Positions 1 to 9,836 are shown, counted from the first letter of the stretch. The stretch: 64,000 nucleotides of DNA from an uncultured Lachnospiraceae bacterium (GCA_947165275.1 CAMUZQ010000002.1:39414-103413); one strand, 5' to 3'. The notes: generated by a model from the sequence alone, not told the origin. Numbers and translations: made by a program.

Positions 1-2
1 TA

Positions 3-2027
3 CTCAAGGATCTGGACAGGAGAGGGCTTTTATTCTCGGCTCCGAAATTCGAGCATGATTATCCTTTCTGCTGGAGATGCGACACGCCGCTCATATATTA
101 TGCAAGGGAATCCTGGTTCATCAAGGTGACCGAGGTCAAGGACCAGATGATCGAGAATAATAAAAAGATCAACTGGATCCCCCAGAATATAGGCACGGGA
201 AGATTCGGAGAGTGGCTCAATAATATCCAGGACTGGGCAGTATCCAGAAACAGATACTGGGGGACGCCCTTGAATATCTGGGAGTGCCCCGACTGCGGAG
301 AGAGGCTTTCCGTAGGCTCCAGGGAGGAGCTGTATAAGCTCACGGGACTGGAGGAGGCAAAGACTGTGGAGCTCCACAGGCCCTTCATAGACAGATTCAC
401 CATCAAATGCGCAAAATGCGGCGGTGAGATGAAGAGAGTGCCCGAGGTCATAGACTGCTGGTTTGATTCAGGTGCGATGCCTTTCGCACAGCATCATTAT
501 CCCTTCGAGAATAAGGAGCTTTTCGAGCAGCAGTATCCGGCAGCCTTCATATCAGAGGCAGTGGACCAGACCAGGGGATGGTTTTATTCCCTTCATGCAG
601 AGTCAACACTGCTTTTCGGCAAGCCCGCATATGAAAATGTCATAGTACTGGGGCTTGTGCTCGATGAGGACGGCAATAAGATGAGCAAATCAAAGGGGAA
701 TTCCGTGGATCCTTTTGATGCCCTGGACCGTTTCGGAGCGGATGCCATCAGATGGTATTTCTATATCAATTCCGCGCCCTGGCTTCCAAACAGGTTCCAT
801 GACAAGGCAGTGGTGGAGTGCCAGAGGAAATTCATGGGAACCCTGTGGAATACCTACGCCTTCTTCGTGCTCTATGCGAATATAGACGATTTCGACGCAT
901 CAAAATATAAGCTGGAGCCTGAGAAGCTCGCAGTGATGGACAAATGGATACTTTCAAAGCTGAATTCCTGCATCAGGCAGACAGATGCTTATCTTAATGA
1001 TTACAGGATAACAGAGGCAGCCAAGTGCCTGCAGGATTTTGTGGATGATATGAGCAACTGGTATGTGAGACGCTCCAGAGAGAGATTCTGGGCATCGGGC
1101 ATGGAGCAGGATAAGATAAATGCTTACATGACGCTCTATACCTGCCTTGTAAATATATCTAAGGCAGCGGCTCCCATGATACCCTTCATGACAGAGGAGA
1201 TATATCAGAATCTCGTGCTCTCGGTCGACAAGAGCCAGCCCGAATCCATACATCTTACTGATTATCCCGTATGTGATGAGAGCATGGTGGATGAGAAGCT
1301 TGAGCATGACATGGATGAGGTCCTTGATATAGTAGTGCTGGGCCGCGCCGCAAGAAATGCAGTGAATATCAAAAACCGCCAGCCCATCGCAAGGATGTAT
1401 GTGAAGGCCGGCGAGACGCTCTCGGACTTCTATACGGATATCGTGGCGGATGAGCTTAATGTAAAAGAGGTGGTATTCTCCGATGATGTGAGGGGATATA
1501 CGACCTATACCTTCAAGCCGCAGCTGCGCACTGTAGGCCCGAAATACGGCAAGCAGCTGGGTGCCATCCGTGAATATCTCTCAAAGATAGACGGCAATGC
1601 AGCCATGGACCAGCTTAATGCCGGAGAGGAGCTGCGCCTCGAGGCCGACGGAGTGGAGATAGTCCTCGAAAAGGAGGATCTGCTGATAGAGATGACCTCG
1701 AAGGAGGGCTTCGTGGAGCAGGGCGATAATAAGATCACAGTAGTCCTTGATACGAATCTCACACCGGAGCTCATAGAAGAGGGCTTCGTGCGCGAGCTTA
1801 TCTCCAAGGTCCAGAATATGAGAAAAGAAGCCGGTTTTGAGGTCATGGACAGGATCACCGTATATGAAAAGGATAATGAGGTCCTGGCAAAGTACCTTAT
1901 GGACAACAGGGACTTCGTATTGAAGGAGGTCATGGCTTCCGACATAGTCACAGGCTCCGTGGACGGATATACCAGGGAATGGGATATCAACGGCGAGCAT
2001 GTGACGCTTGGTGTGAAGAAGAACTGA
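3..2027 (+). CDS. ileS: Isoleucyl-tRNA synthetase, C-terminal part (5' truncated by window edge)
   Basis: This cytoplasmic enzyme charges tRNA-Ile with isoleucine. The reading frame is open from base 3 with no start, so the N-terminal third (including the HIGH motif) lies outside the window. About 674 residues are present, against roughly 1040 for the full enzyme. The class I signature KMSKS is encoded at about 678-692. Just downstream of the catalytic core the protein reads RYWGTPL followed by two CxxC pairs (CPDC and CAKC), an insertion typical of the type 2, eukaryote-like IleS group. The C-terminal part is the anticodon-binding and tail region. The stop is TGA at 2025-2027. The next gene starts 30 bases later, so co-transcription is likely. 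Identity is certain; the type 2 assignment is by eye. Confidence 0.97.
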   Translation, partial: LKDLDRRGLLFSAPKFEHDYPFCWRCDTPLIYYARESWFIKVTEVKDQMIENNKKINWIPQNIGTGRFGEWLNNIQDWAVSRNRYWGTPLNIWECPDCGERLSVGSREELYKLTGLEEAKTVELHRPFIDRFTIKCAKCGGEMKRVPEVIDCWFDSGAMPFAQHHYPFENKELFEQQYPAAFISEAVDQTRGWFYSLHAESTLLFGKPAYENVIVLGLVLDEDGNKMSKSKGNSVDPFDALDRFGADAIRWYFYINSAPWLPNRFHDKAVVECQRKFMGTLWNTYAFFVLYANIDDFDASKYKLEPEKLAVMDKWILSKLNSCIRQTDAYLNDYRITEAAKCLQDFVDDMSNWYVRRSRERFWASGMEQDKINAYMTLYTCLVNISKAAAPMIPFMTEEIYQNLVLSVDKSQPESIHLTDYPVCDESMVDEKLEHDMDEVLDIVVLGRAARNAVNIKNRQPIARMYVKAGETLSDFYTDIVADELNVKEVVFSDDVRGYTTYTFKPQLRTVGPKYGKQLGAIREYLSKIDGNAAMDQLNAGEELRLEADGVEIVLEKEDLLIEMTSKEGFVEQGDNKITVVLDTNLTPELIEEGFVRELISKVQNMRKEAGFEVMDRITVYEKDNEVLAKYLMDNRDFVLKEVMASDIVTGSVDGYTREWDINGEHVTLGVKKN

Positions 2028-2057
2028 AAACAAAATAACATAGATTAAGGAGAGAAT

Positions 2058-4541
2058 ATGCTATCTACAAACACAACTTTTGACAAGGAGGCCTTCAAAA
2101 AAGAGGTCCGTGAGCAGGTCAAGGTCCTCTACAGAAGGACTCTGCAGGAGGCGAGCCCGCAGCAGGTCTACCAGGCAGTCTGCTACGCGGTGAAGGACAC
2201 CATCATCGACAACTGGATGAAGACCCAGAAGGCAATGGATGCCCAGGATCCGAAGACTGTGTATTATATGTCGATGGAATTCCTGATGGGACGCGCACTG
2301 GGCAATAATCTCATCAATCTCTGCGAATATAAGGAAGTGAAAAAAGCTTTGAAGGAGCTTGATATCGACCTTAATGAGGTGGAGGACCAGGAGCCGGATG
2401 CAGCGCTTGGAAACGGAGGCCTCGGAAGGCTTGCAGCCTGCTTCCTTGATTCGCTGGCAACCCTGAGCTATCCGGCATACGGCTGCGGCATCAGATACAG
2501 ATACGGCATGTTCAAGCAGAAGATCAGGGACGGATATCAGATAGAGGCTCCCGATGACTGGCTGAGAGACGGCAATCCCTTCGAGCTCAGACGCCATGAG
2601 TACAAGAAGGAGGTCAAATTCGGCGGCTATGTAAGGGTTGAGACAGATGAGAATGGCCGTAACAAATTCATCCAGGAGGGATATCAGTCAGTAAACGCGA
2701 TACCCTACGATATGCCCATAGTAGGCTACGGCAACGGCATAGTCAATACTCTCCGCATATGGGACGCAGAGCCCGTGGAATGCTTCGAGCTGGATTCCTT
2801 TGACAAGGGTGATTATCACAAGGCTGTGGAGCAGGACAATCTGGCAAGGAATATAGTAGAGGTCCTCTATCCGAATGACAACCACTATGCCGGCAAGGAG
2901 CTCAGACTCAAGCAGCAGTACTTCTTCATCTCCGCATCAGTGCAGGAGGCAGTGGCAAAATATATGAGGAAGCACGATGATATCAGGAAATTTGCCGACA
3001 AGAATGTATTCCAGCTCAATGATACCCATCCTACGGTGGCAGTACCCGAGCTTATGAGGATACTCATGGACGAGCAGGGACTCACCTGGGACGAGGCATG
3101 GGCAGTGACCACAAGGACCTGCGCATATACAAACCATACCATCATGAGCGAGGCGCTGGAGAAATGGCCCCTCGAGCTTTTCTCAAGGCTGCTCCCCCGT
3201 ATCTATCAGATCGTGGAGGAGATAAACCGTCGCTTCTGCCTGCATATCAGCGAGAAATATCCCGGTGATCAGGAGAAGATAAGAAAGATGGCCATAGTCT
3301 ATGACGGCCAGGTACGCATGGCAAATCTCGCCATCTGCGCAGGCTTCTCAGTAAACGGCGTGGCAAGGCTCCATACAGAGATATTAAAGAAGCAGGAGCT
3401 CAAGGACTTCTATGAGATGTTCCCTGAGAAGTTCAATAATAAGACAAACGGCATCACCCAGAGACGTTTCCTCCTTCACGGAAATCCTCTCCTCGCAGAA
3501 TGGGTCACAGACCATGTGGGACCTGACTGGATCACGGATCTCTCCGCCATCAAGGGCGTGGAGGTATATGCCGATGATAAAAAGGCGCAGAAGGAATTCA
3601 TGAATATCAAATACAAGAATAAGGAGCGCCTTGCAAAATACATCCTCGAGCATAACGGCGTAGAGGTGGATCCCAGATCAATATTTGATGTCCAGGTAAA
3701 GAGACTGCATGAATACAAGAGACAGCTCTTAAACATCCTGCATGTCATGTATCTTTATAATAAAATAAAGGCCAATCCGACCATGGAATTCACACCCAGG
3801 ACCTTCATTTTCGGCGCCAAGGCGGCAGCGGGCTACAAGATCGCCAAGCTTACGATCAAGCTCATAAACAGCGTGGCCGAGGTGGTGAATAATGACGCTT
3901 CCATCGGAGGCAAGATCAAGGTCGTATTCATCGAGGATTACAGGGTGTCAAATGCAGAGATGATATTTGCTGCAGCAGATGTCTCAGAGCAGATCTCGAC
4001 TGCATCCAAGGAGGCTTCCGGCACAGGAAACATGAAATTCATGCTGAATGGAGCACTTACCATAGGCACTATGGACGGAGCCAATGTGGAGATGGCAGAG
4101 GAGGTAGGAGAGGAGAATATGTTCATCTTCGGAATGTCCTCTGATGAGGTCATAGGCTATGAGAATAACGGCGGCTACGATCCCATGACTATCTTCAACA
4201 GCGATCAGGATATAAGGGACGTGCTCATGCAGCTCATAAACGGCTTTTATTCAAAGTCGGATCCGGAGAGGTTCAGGGATATATATAATTCCCTGCTTAA
4301 TACCCAGTCCACCTCCAAGGCGGATACGTATTTCATACTGAAGGATTTCCGCAGCTATGCAGAGGCTCAGGAAAAGGTTGAGGAATGCTATAAGGACGAG
4401 ACCGGATGGGCCCGCAAGGCAATACTCAATACGGCAGCCGCAGGGAAATTCTCCTCAGACCGTACCATACAGGAGTATGTGGACGAGCTCTGGCATCTTG
4501 ACAAGATAAATCTCAAGAAGCCCGGCATAAGGAAGAAGTGA
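2058..4541 (+). CDS. glgP: Glycogen/alpha-glucan phosphorylase
   Basis: This GT35 enzyme splits alpha-1,4-glucans with phosphate to release glucose-1-phosphate in the cytoplasm. It is 827 residues, the normal family length. The pyridoxal phosphate site EASGTGNMKF is intact, with the Schiff-base lysine at about residue 660. The N-terminal EDQEPDAALGNGGLGRLAACFLDS-type glucan/catalytic region is also complete. The ATG at 2058 follows AAGGAGAG with good spacing. The stop overlaps the next gene's GTG by four bases (GTGA), so translation of the two is coupled. Glucose-1-phosphate is the substrate of RfbF encoded downstream. That metabolic link is plausible but is only an inference from proximity. 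Confidence 0.97.
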   Translation: MLSTNTTFDKEAFKKEVREQVKVLYRRTLQEASPQQVYQAVCYAVKDTIIDNWMKTQKAMDAQDPKTVYYMSMEFLMGRALGNNLINLCEYKEVKKALKELDIDLNEVEDQEPDAALGNGGLGRLAACFLDSLATLSYPAYGCGIRYRYGMFKQKIRDGYQIEAPDDWLRDGNPFELRRHEYKKEVKFGGYVRVETDENGRNKFIQEGYQSVNAIPYDMPIVGYGNGIVNTLRIWDAEPVECFELDSFDKGDYHKAVEQDNLARNIVEVLYPNDNHYAGKELRLKQQYFFISASVQEAVAKYMRKHDDIRKFADKNVFQLNDTHPTVAVPELMRILMDEQGLTWDEAWAVTTRTCAYTNHTIMSEALEKWPLELFSRLLPRIYQIVEEINRRFCLHISEKYPGDQEKIRKMAIVYDGQVRMANLAICAGFSVNGVARLHTEILKKQELKDFYEMFPEKFNNKTNGITQRRFLLHGNPLLAEWVTDHVGPDWITDLSAIKGVEVYADDKKAQKEFMNIKYKNKERLAKYILEHNGVEVDPRSIFDVQVKRLHEYKRQLLNILHVMYLYNKIKANPTMEFTPRTFIFGAKAAAGYKIAKLTIKLINSVAEVVNNDASIGGKIKVVFIEDYRVSNAEMIFAAADVSEQISTASKEASGTGNMKFMLNGALTIGTMDGANVEMAEEVGEENMFIFGMSSDEVIGYENNGGYDPMTIFNSDQDIRDVLMQLINGFYSKSDPERFRDIYNSLLNTQSTSKADTYFILKDFRSYAEAQEKVEECYKDETGWARKAILNTAAAGKFSSDRTIQEYVDELWHLDKINLKKPGIRKK

Positions 4542-5653
4542 GCAGAAAAACAGGAAAAATATATGCAATCATACAGGGGCTCGCCATAATCGACGTGCTC
4601 CTGCTCATGTTGTGCGCAATACTTGCTTTTAAGGCTATAGATTATCAAAAGGAAAACGCAAGACTGGCACAGGCCAATGAGGATCTCCAGATTTCCCTGA
4701 ACAGGGCGCAGAACCCGTCAGGGGGATCCGTGGAGGCCGGAGCCATGGAATCAGAAGAAATGGTATCCGACGGCGTGCCGGAAATACCACTTGAGGAGCT
4801 GCCGGAGAGTGATACGAAGGCAGTACTCAAAAGCTATGCAGAGCAGGGGAAGAGCTTTATCACCACCCTGAAGGCGATATTTGCGGATCAGTTCGTGATC
4901 GCGGATGAGGGGAAGTTTTATTTCATGGATATAGATCCGTCCCTCCGGCCTTATTCATATGACAGCTCCAAGATGACCCTCACGGACGAGGGAGTGATAC
5001 AGTATGAGGATGAAAGCATGGATGTCAGCTACGGCATCGACATCTCCCAGCATAACGGGGAGATAGACTGGGAGGAGTTTTATAAAAACGATTATATCCC
5101 GGATTTCATCTATATAAGGCTGGGACTCAGGGGCTATGAATCAGGGAGACTTGTGGCGGATACGCAGGTATCCGCAAACCTCATAGGCGCCAGGGAGTCA
5201 GGGGCGGAGGTCGGAGTGTATTTCGTGACCCAGGCCGTAAATGAAGAGGAGGCCAGGGAGGAAGCGAGATTTGTGATAGATACCCTGTCTGATAATAAGG
5301 TGGATCTCCCCATTGCAATAGATGTGGAAAAGATCGAAAATTATCAGACGAAGCCCAGGACAGCGGATCTCTCCGCTGCGGAATATACGCAGAATGTGCT
5401 CGCCTTCGTGGATGAGCTGAAAAAATACGGCTATGAGACCATTATCTACGGGAACGGAAAGAGCTTCATGCTGATGATGGACATCACACAGATCGATGAT
5501 ATAGACAAATGGTTTGCAGACTATGTGGCGACGGATGATTACACGCCTTATTTCCCTTATGATTTCTCCATCTGGCAGTTCAGCAGCCAGGGCTATATGC
5601 AGGGCATCACAGGGGACGTGGATCTGAATATACGGTTTAATAAAGATAACTGA
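4538..5653 (+). CDS. Membrane-anchored GH25 family muramidase
   Basis: The predicted 371-residue protein has an N-terminal hydrophobic segment (about residues 13-31), then a short coiled and acidic linker, then a GH25 domain from about residue 163 to the end. GH25 enzymes hydrolyse the MurNAc-GlcNAc bond of peptidoglycan. The catalytic pair is visible as Asp168 in YGIDISQHNG and Asp262/Glu264 in AIDVEKI. The uncleaved-looking N-terminus without an obvious signal peptidase site suggests a type II membrane anchor with the enzyme outside. The start is GTG at 4538, overlapping the glgP stop. There are no ChW repeats, unlike the second GH25 protein at 11753. A role in wall remodelling around surface polysaccharide attachment is inferred. 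Confidence 0.88.
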   Translation: MSRKTGKIYAIIQGLAIIDVLLLMLCAILAFKAIDYQKENARLAQANEDLQISLNRAQNPSGGSVEAGAMESEEMVSDGVPEIPLEELPESDTKAVLKSYAEQGKSFITTLKAIFADQFVIADEGKFYFMDIDPSLRPYSYDSSKMTLTDEGVIQYEDESMDVSYGIDISQHNGEIDWEEFYKNDYIPDFIYIRLGLRGYESGRLVADTQVSANLIGARESGAEVGVYFVTQAVNEEEAREEARFVIDTLSDNKVDLPIAIDVEKIENYQTKPRTADLSAAEYTQNVLAFVDELKKYGYETIIYGNGKSFMLMMDITQIDDIDKWFADYVATDDYTPYFPYDFSIWQFSSQGYMQGITGDVDLNIRFNKDN

Positions 5654-5717
5654 CATTCTTTAACAGGAACTATTGGAGATATTTCAGCTGATGCTGGAGG
5701 ATGGGAATTAAAAGGAA

Positions 5718-6501
5718 ATGAAGGTAGTATTATTAGCGGGCGGGAAGGGCACAAGGATATCTGAAGAGAGCCAATACCGCCCGAAACCAATGATAGAGAT
5801 AGGCGGCAAGCCGATACTCTGGCACATTAATGAAGGAATATTCCTATTACGGCTTCAATGAATTCGTGATCTGCGCAGGGTATAAGCAGGAATATATCAA
5901 GGAGTGGTTCAGCCGATATTTCATCAGCTACTCTGATGTGACCTTTGATTATAGGGGGGGACTGAAGACCGTGATCCATGATGAGCATATAGAGCCCTGG
6001 GTGGTCACTGTGGTGGATACGGGGCTTAATACCATGACCGGGGGCCGCGTGAAGCGTGTGCAGAAATATATAGGGGATGAGCCCTTCATGCTGACCTACG
6101 GGGACGGGGTCTGTGATGTAAATATCTCAAAGCTCCTTGATTTTCATAAGGAAAACGGGAAGACGGCCACTCTCACGGCAGTATTAAGAGAAGAGGAAAA
6201 GGGCGTCCTTGATATAGATGAGAATAATTCCGTCAGATCCTTCAGGGAAAAGAGGGCATCCGACGGGACACCGATAAATGCGGGCTACATGGTCCTGGAG
6301 CCGAAGATTTTCGACTATATAGAAGGCGACTCCACAGTATTTGAGCGCGATGTGCTGGAGAAGCTTGCTGATGAGGGAGAGCTCATGAGCTATACCCATA
6401 AGGGCTTCTGGCAGTGTATGGACAGCGCCAGGGAAAAGGTGATACTCGAGACCATGATAGAAAACGGCAAGGCGCCCTGGATACATAAGGAGCAGCCATA
6501 A
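5718..6501 (+). pseudogene. rfbF: Glucose-1-phosphate cytidylyltransferase, copy 1, frameshifted
   Basis: RfbF joins CTP and glucose-1-phosphate to give CDP-glucose, the entry step to CDP-dideoxy sugars. ATG 5718 opens a frame with the nucleotide-binding motif [14 protein letters not shown] and then [14 protein letters not shown]. The frame breaks at about 5829: one extra A in CACATTAATGAAG shifts the remainder ([12 protein letters not shown] onwards) into the +1 frame, which runs to TAA at 6501. The intact copy at 41004 reads straight through the same point (WHIMKGYSTYG). The downstream fragment alone, from ATG 5830, lacks the pyrophosphorylase signature. The gene is therefore probably inactive unless the base is a sequencing error or is bypassed by slippage. 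All other regions look conserved, so the lesion is recent. Confidence 0.88.
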
Positions 6502-6600
6502 GAGAGAGCAGACGTAAGAGAGGGAGCGGAGTAAGAGAGTGATCAGCCGTAAGAGTGGGATCAACGTAAGAGAAGGAACAGACGTAAGAGAAGGATCAGA
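6497..6600 (+). repeat. Tandem 17-18 bp repeat between rfbF and rfbH
   Basis: Six imperfect head-to-tail units of 16-18 bases run from the rfbF stop codon into the rfbH leader: 6497-6512, 6513-6530, 6531-6547, 6548-6564, 6565-6582 and 6583-6600. The shared core is CGTAAGAGARGGATCAGA. A more degenerate seventh unit follows at 6601-6618. Each unit carries a purine-rich AAGAGAAGG that resembles a weak ribosome binding site. The array is open in the rfbH frame (repeated VREGxD), so an upstream ATG at 6539 would add 29 residues to RfbH. The intact RfbH paralog lacks such an extension. Confidence 0.85.
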
Positions 6601-6625
6601 CGCAGAAAAGAGACAGGGGAGAGAA

Positions 6626-7975
6626 ATGACAGAGCAGGAACTTAGAAATCAGATCAAGGATCTCGTAGGAGAATATTACAGGGAATATAAGGCGCCTGCC
6701 GAATCAAAGGAGGATTTCAGACCCGGAGACAGGATAAGCTATGCCTCGAGGGTATATGACGAGAAGGAAATGCAGAGCCTTACGGACGCGATGCTTGATT
6801 TCTGGCTCACGGCAGGACGCTTCTCAGAGGAATTTGAGAGAGATTTCGCCTCCTGGATCGGCTCGAAATACGCCCATCTCGTAAATTCCGGATCCAGCGC
6901 AAACCTCATAGCCTTCATGGTCCTCACAGCCCCGGAGCTGGGAGAGAGAAGGGTGAAAAGAGGCGATGAGGTCATAACAGTCGCCTGCGGCTTCCCCACC
7001 ACGGTGGCGCCCATATTGCAATACGGCGCAGTACCGGTTTTCGTGGATGTCACGATACCGCAGTATAATATAGACATATCAAGGCTTGAGGAGGCTCTGT
7101 CTGATAAGACCAAGGCTGTAATGATAGCCCATACACTGGGAAATCCCTTTGATATAAAGGCCGTAAAGGAATTCTGCGACAGACATAAGCTCTGGCTTGT
7201 AGAGGATAACTGCGATGCTCTGGGCTCCAAATATACCATAGACGGAAAGACAAAATATACCGGAACCTGGGGCGATATAGGGACCTCCAGCTTCTATCCC
7301 CCCCATCATATGACGATGGGAGAGGGCGGCTGCGTATATACAGACGATCCGCTGCTCAACAGGCTGATACTTTCATACCGTGACTGGGGCAGGGACTGCA
7401 TATGCCCCCCCGGGAGGGACGGGGTTTGTGGTCACCGTTATGACGGACAGCAGGGCGAGCTCCCGAAGGGATATGATCATAAATACACCTACAGCCACCT
7501 CGGATACAACCTCAAAGCCACAGACCTGCAGGCAGCTATAGGAGTCGAGCAGCTGAAAAAATTCCCTTCCTTCATAGAGAAGAGAAAGCATAACTGGCAG
7601 TATCTCAGAGACAGGCTCACAGAAGCAGGGGCAGAAAAAAGCCTTATCCTGCCTGAGGCATGTAAGGATTCGGATCCCTCCTGGTTCGGCTTCCTCATCA
7701 CGGTAAAGGAGGAGTGCCGCAGGAGCAGGACTGAGCTGGTCCGGTATCTGGAGAATAATAATATCCAGACCCGTCTGCTCTTCTCAGGAAATCTCATCAA
7801 GCATCCCTGCTTTGATGATATCAGGGGAACAGACGCCTACAGGGTATCCGGAAGCCTTGAGGTCACCGATCATATCATGGATCATACCTTCTGGGTAGGC
7901 GTATACCCCGGCATGACCGACAGGATGCTCGATCATATGGCGGATACAATAAAAAGGGCGGTCGATGGAAATTAA
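6626..7975 (+). CDS. rfbH: CDP-4-keto-6-deoxyglucose 3-dehydrase, copy 1 (RfbH/E1 type)
   Basis: This PMP and iron-sulfur dependent enzyme of the DegT/DnrJ/EryC1 fold removes the C3 hydroxyl of CDP-4-keto-6-deoxyglucose. It is 449 residues from ATG 6626, chosen because the paralog at 43840 starts at the equivalent point and the upstream in-frame stretch is a tandem repeat. The usual PLP lysine is replaced by histidine (YPPHHMTMGEGG, His227/His228), the hallmark of the dehydrase. Cys258, Cys260 and Cys268 in DCICPPGRDGVCG match the [2Fe-2S] region. The family needs an electron-donor reductase (RfbI/AscD type), and none is encoded in this window. It lies between the damaged rfbF and the YerE-like gene. 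Its protein is closely similar to copy 2 throughout. Confidence 0.93.
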   Translation: MTEQELRNQIKDLVGEYYREYKAPAESKEDFRPGDRISYASRVYDEKEMQSLTDAMLDFWLTAGRFSEEFERDFASWIGSKYAHLVNSGSSANLIAFMVLTAPELGERRVKRGDEVITVACGFPTTVAPILQYGAVPVFVDVTIPQYNIDISRLEEALSDKTKAVMIAHTLGNPFDIKAVKEFCDRHKLWLVEDNCDALGSKYTIDGKTKYTGTWGDIGTSSFYPPHHMTMGEGGCVYTDDPLLNRLILSYRDWGRDCICPPGRDGVCGHRYDGQQGELPKGYDHKYTYSHLGYNLKATDLQAAIGVEQLKKFPSFIEKRKHNWQYLRDRLTEAGAEKSLILPEACKDSDPSWFGFLITVKEECRRSRTELVRYLENNNIQTRLLFSGNLIKHPCFDDIRGTDAYRVSGSLEVTDHIMDHTFWVGVYPGMTDRMLDHMADTIKRAVDGN

Positions 7976-8021
7976 TGACTTCTTGAACTATGATTTGCAT
8001 GGAAACAGAAGAGGAAAAGCG

Positions 8022-9836
8022 ATGATAAAGGTATCGGATTATGTCATAAAAAAACTGGAGGAAACCGGCTCTGAGCATATGTTCATGCTCCCCGGGGGAG
8101 GCGCGATGCATTTAAATGACTCCCTGGGAAAGAGCAAAAAGATAAAATTCATATGCACCCAGAATGAACAGGGCGCAGCCATAGCTGCTGAAGCCTATGC
8201 AAGAGTCAACGGCAGACCGGGTCTCCTCATGGTGACCACAGGCCCCGGAGGGACAAATGCGATGACAGGAGTCGCAGGAGCCTGGATAGAGTCGACACCC
8301 GTGATAGTCATCTCCGGCCAGGTCAAAAGACTTGATATGATCAGGGACCAGGGGCTCAGACAGCAGGGAATGCAGGAGCTTGATATCATATCCTGCGTGA
8401 AGCCGATCACAAAATATGCAGCCCTAGTGGATGATCCGCAGCTTATCAGATACCATCTTGAAAAAGCGATATATGAAGCGACCCATGGCAGGAAGGGCCC
8501 TGTATGGCTTGATATCCCTCTGGATGTGCAGGCCTATATGGTGGATGAGGATGCGATGCCTGCCTATACGCCCCTTGATATCCCGCATAAGGACCCGGAG
8601 CCTGTCGTACTTGATGTCATAGACCGGCTGAACAGATCCGAGCGCCCGGTGCTCCTTGCAGGAGGAGGGATCAGGCTTGCGGGCGGAGCAGATACACTGA
8701 GGGAGCTTATAGATATATTGAAGATCCCGGTGCTAACCTCCTGGAACGGCATAGATCTCATAGAGGAGACACATCCGCTGTATTACGGCAGACCCGGCGG
8801 CATAGGCCACAGATATGCCAATTTCATCCAGCAGAATTCGGATTTTTTCATGAGCATAGGCTCAAGACTTAATTTCCTCCAGACCGGATTTAATTTTGAC
8901 GGCTTCGCAAGAGCCGCAGAGCGGATAATGGTGGACATAGATCCTAATGAGCTGCATAAGATAAATGTCCGTCCGACCCTTCCCGTCTGCGCGGACGCAA
9001 AGGAATTCATGGAGCTTCTCATAAAGAATGCAGACAGGATAGAGAAAAAGGACCGCAGCCAATGGATAAGCTATGCTGATAAGGTGAGGGATAAATATCC
9101 CCTTGTAACAGATGAGCACAGAAGCAGCTCCATGAGCAATACAGAGGATGGCTCTACTGATACCTATCTGCTCCTTGAGACCATATCTGATCAGATGAAG
9201 GCAGATGATATCTATGTATCAGGAAGCTCAGGCAGCTGCATAGATATATCAATGCAGACCTTCAGGGTGAAGAAGGGGCAGAGAGCTTTTTGTACCAAGG
9301 GACTTGCTTCCATGGGCTACGGCCTGCCCTCGGCGATAGGAGCCTGCCTTGCAGGAGGCAGGAGACGGACAGTAGGAGTAAACGGCGACGGCGGCTTCGT
9401 CATGAATATCCAGGAGCTTGAGACCATACACAGACTGAACCTTCCCGTAAAGATCTTCGTGCTCTGCAATAAGGGATACGGCGCCATCAAGGCCACACAG
9501 ACCAGCCGCTTCAAAGGACATTTCGTAGCCTGCGATCCCGCATCGGATCTTACGATCCCGGATATCGGCAGCGTTGCAAGGGCATACGGACTCCATACGG
9601 AGGAGATACATAGCAGCGGCGAGCTCGCCGAAAAGGTGGATAAGGTCCTGTCCTTTGACGGCCCCGTGATCTGCCAGGTATACACCCCCATAGGTCTCAC
9701 AGCATGGCCAAGACAGGTGTCCTATATGAGAAAGGACGGCCAGATGGAATCCAAACCCCTGGAATACATGGATCCCCTCCTCCCCGAGGATGAATTCGAA
9801 GAAAACATGCTGATACCCATGTTTGAGGAGAAATAA
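8022..9836 (+). CDS. YerE-like thiamine diphosphate carboligase, copy 1
   Basis: The protein belongs to the acetolactate-synthase-like thiamine diphosphate enzymes and has 604 residues. Glu49 (NEQGAA) is the catalytic glutamate that activates thiamine. Gly455-Asp456-Gly457 starts the GDG...N cofactor motif, which ends in CNKGYG. The start ATG 8022 follows GAGGAAAAG and matches the start of the copy at 47900; a longer frame begins at 7965 inside rfbH. An ilvB-like gene directly behind rfbH recalls YerE of Yersinia, which transfers a two-carbon unit from pyruvate to C4 of CDP-3,6-dideoxy-4-ketoglucose in yersiniose synthesis. That function is inferred from context. Anabolic acetolactate synthase is the alternative, but no ilv genes are nearby. 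Confidence 0.8.
   Translation: MIKVSDYVIKKLEETGSEHMFMLPGGGAMHLNDSLGKSKKIKFICTQNEQGAAIAAEAYARVNGRPGLLMVTTGPGGTNAMTGVAGAWIESTPVIVISGQVKRLDMIRDQGLRQQGMQELDIISCVKPITKYAALVDDPQLIRYHLEKAIYEATHGRKGPVWLDIPLDVQAYMVDEDAMPAYTPLDIPHKDPEPVVLDVIDRLNRSERPVLLAGGGIRLAGGADTLRELIDILKIPVLTSWNGIDLIEETHPLYYGRPGGIGHRYANFIQQNSDFFMSIGSRLNFLQTGFNFDGFARAAERIMVDIDPNELHKINVRPTLPVCADAKEFMELLIKNADRIEKKDRSQWISYADKVRDKYPLVTDEHRSSSMSNTEDGSTDTYLLLETISDQMKADDIYVSGSSGSCIDISMQTFRVKKGQRAFCTKGLASMGYGLPSAIGACLAGGRRRTVGVNGDGGFVMNIQELETIHRLNLPVKIFVLCNKGYGAIKATQTSRFKGHFVACDPASDLTIPDIGSVARAYGLHTEEIHSSGELAEKVDKVLSFDGPVICQVYTPIGLTAWPRQVSYMRKDGQMESKPLEYMDPLLPEDEFEENMLIPMFEEK

Noticed and set aside
8022..9836. Reading the YerE-like enzyme as plain acetolactate synthase (ilvB)
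   Set aside because: Both copies sit behind rfbH with no ilvN or ilvC nearby and share a special C-terminal tail. Acetolactate synthase is kept only as an alternative.
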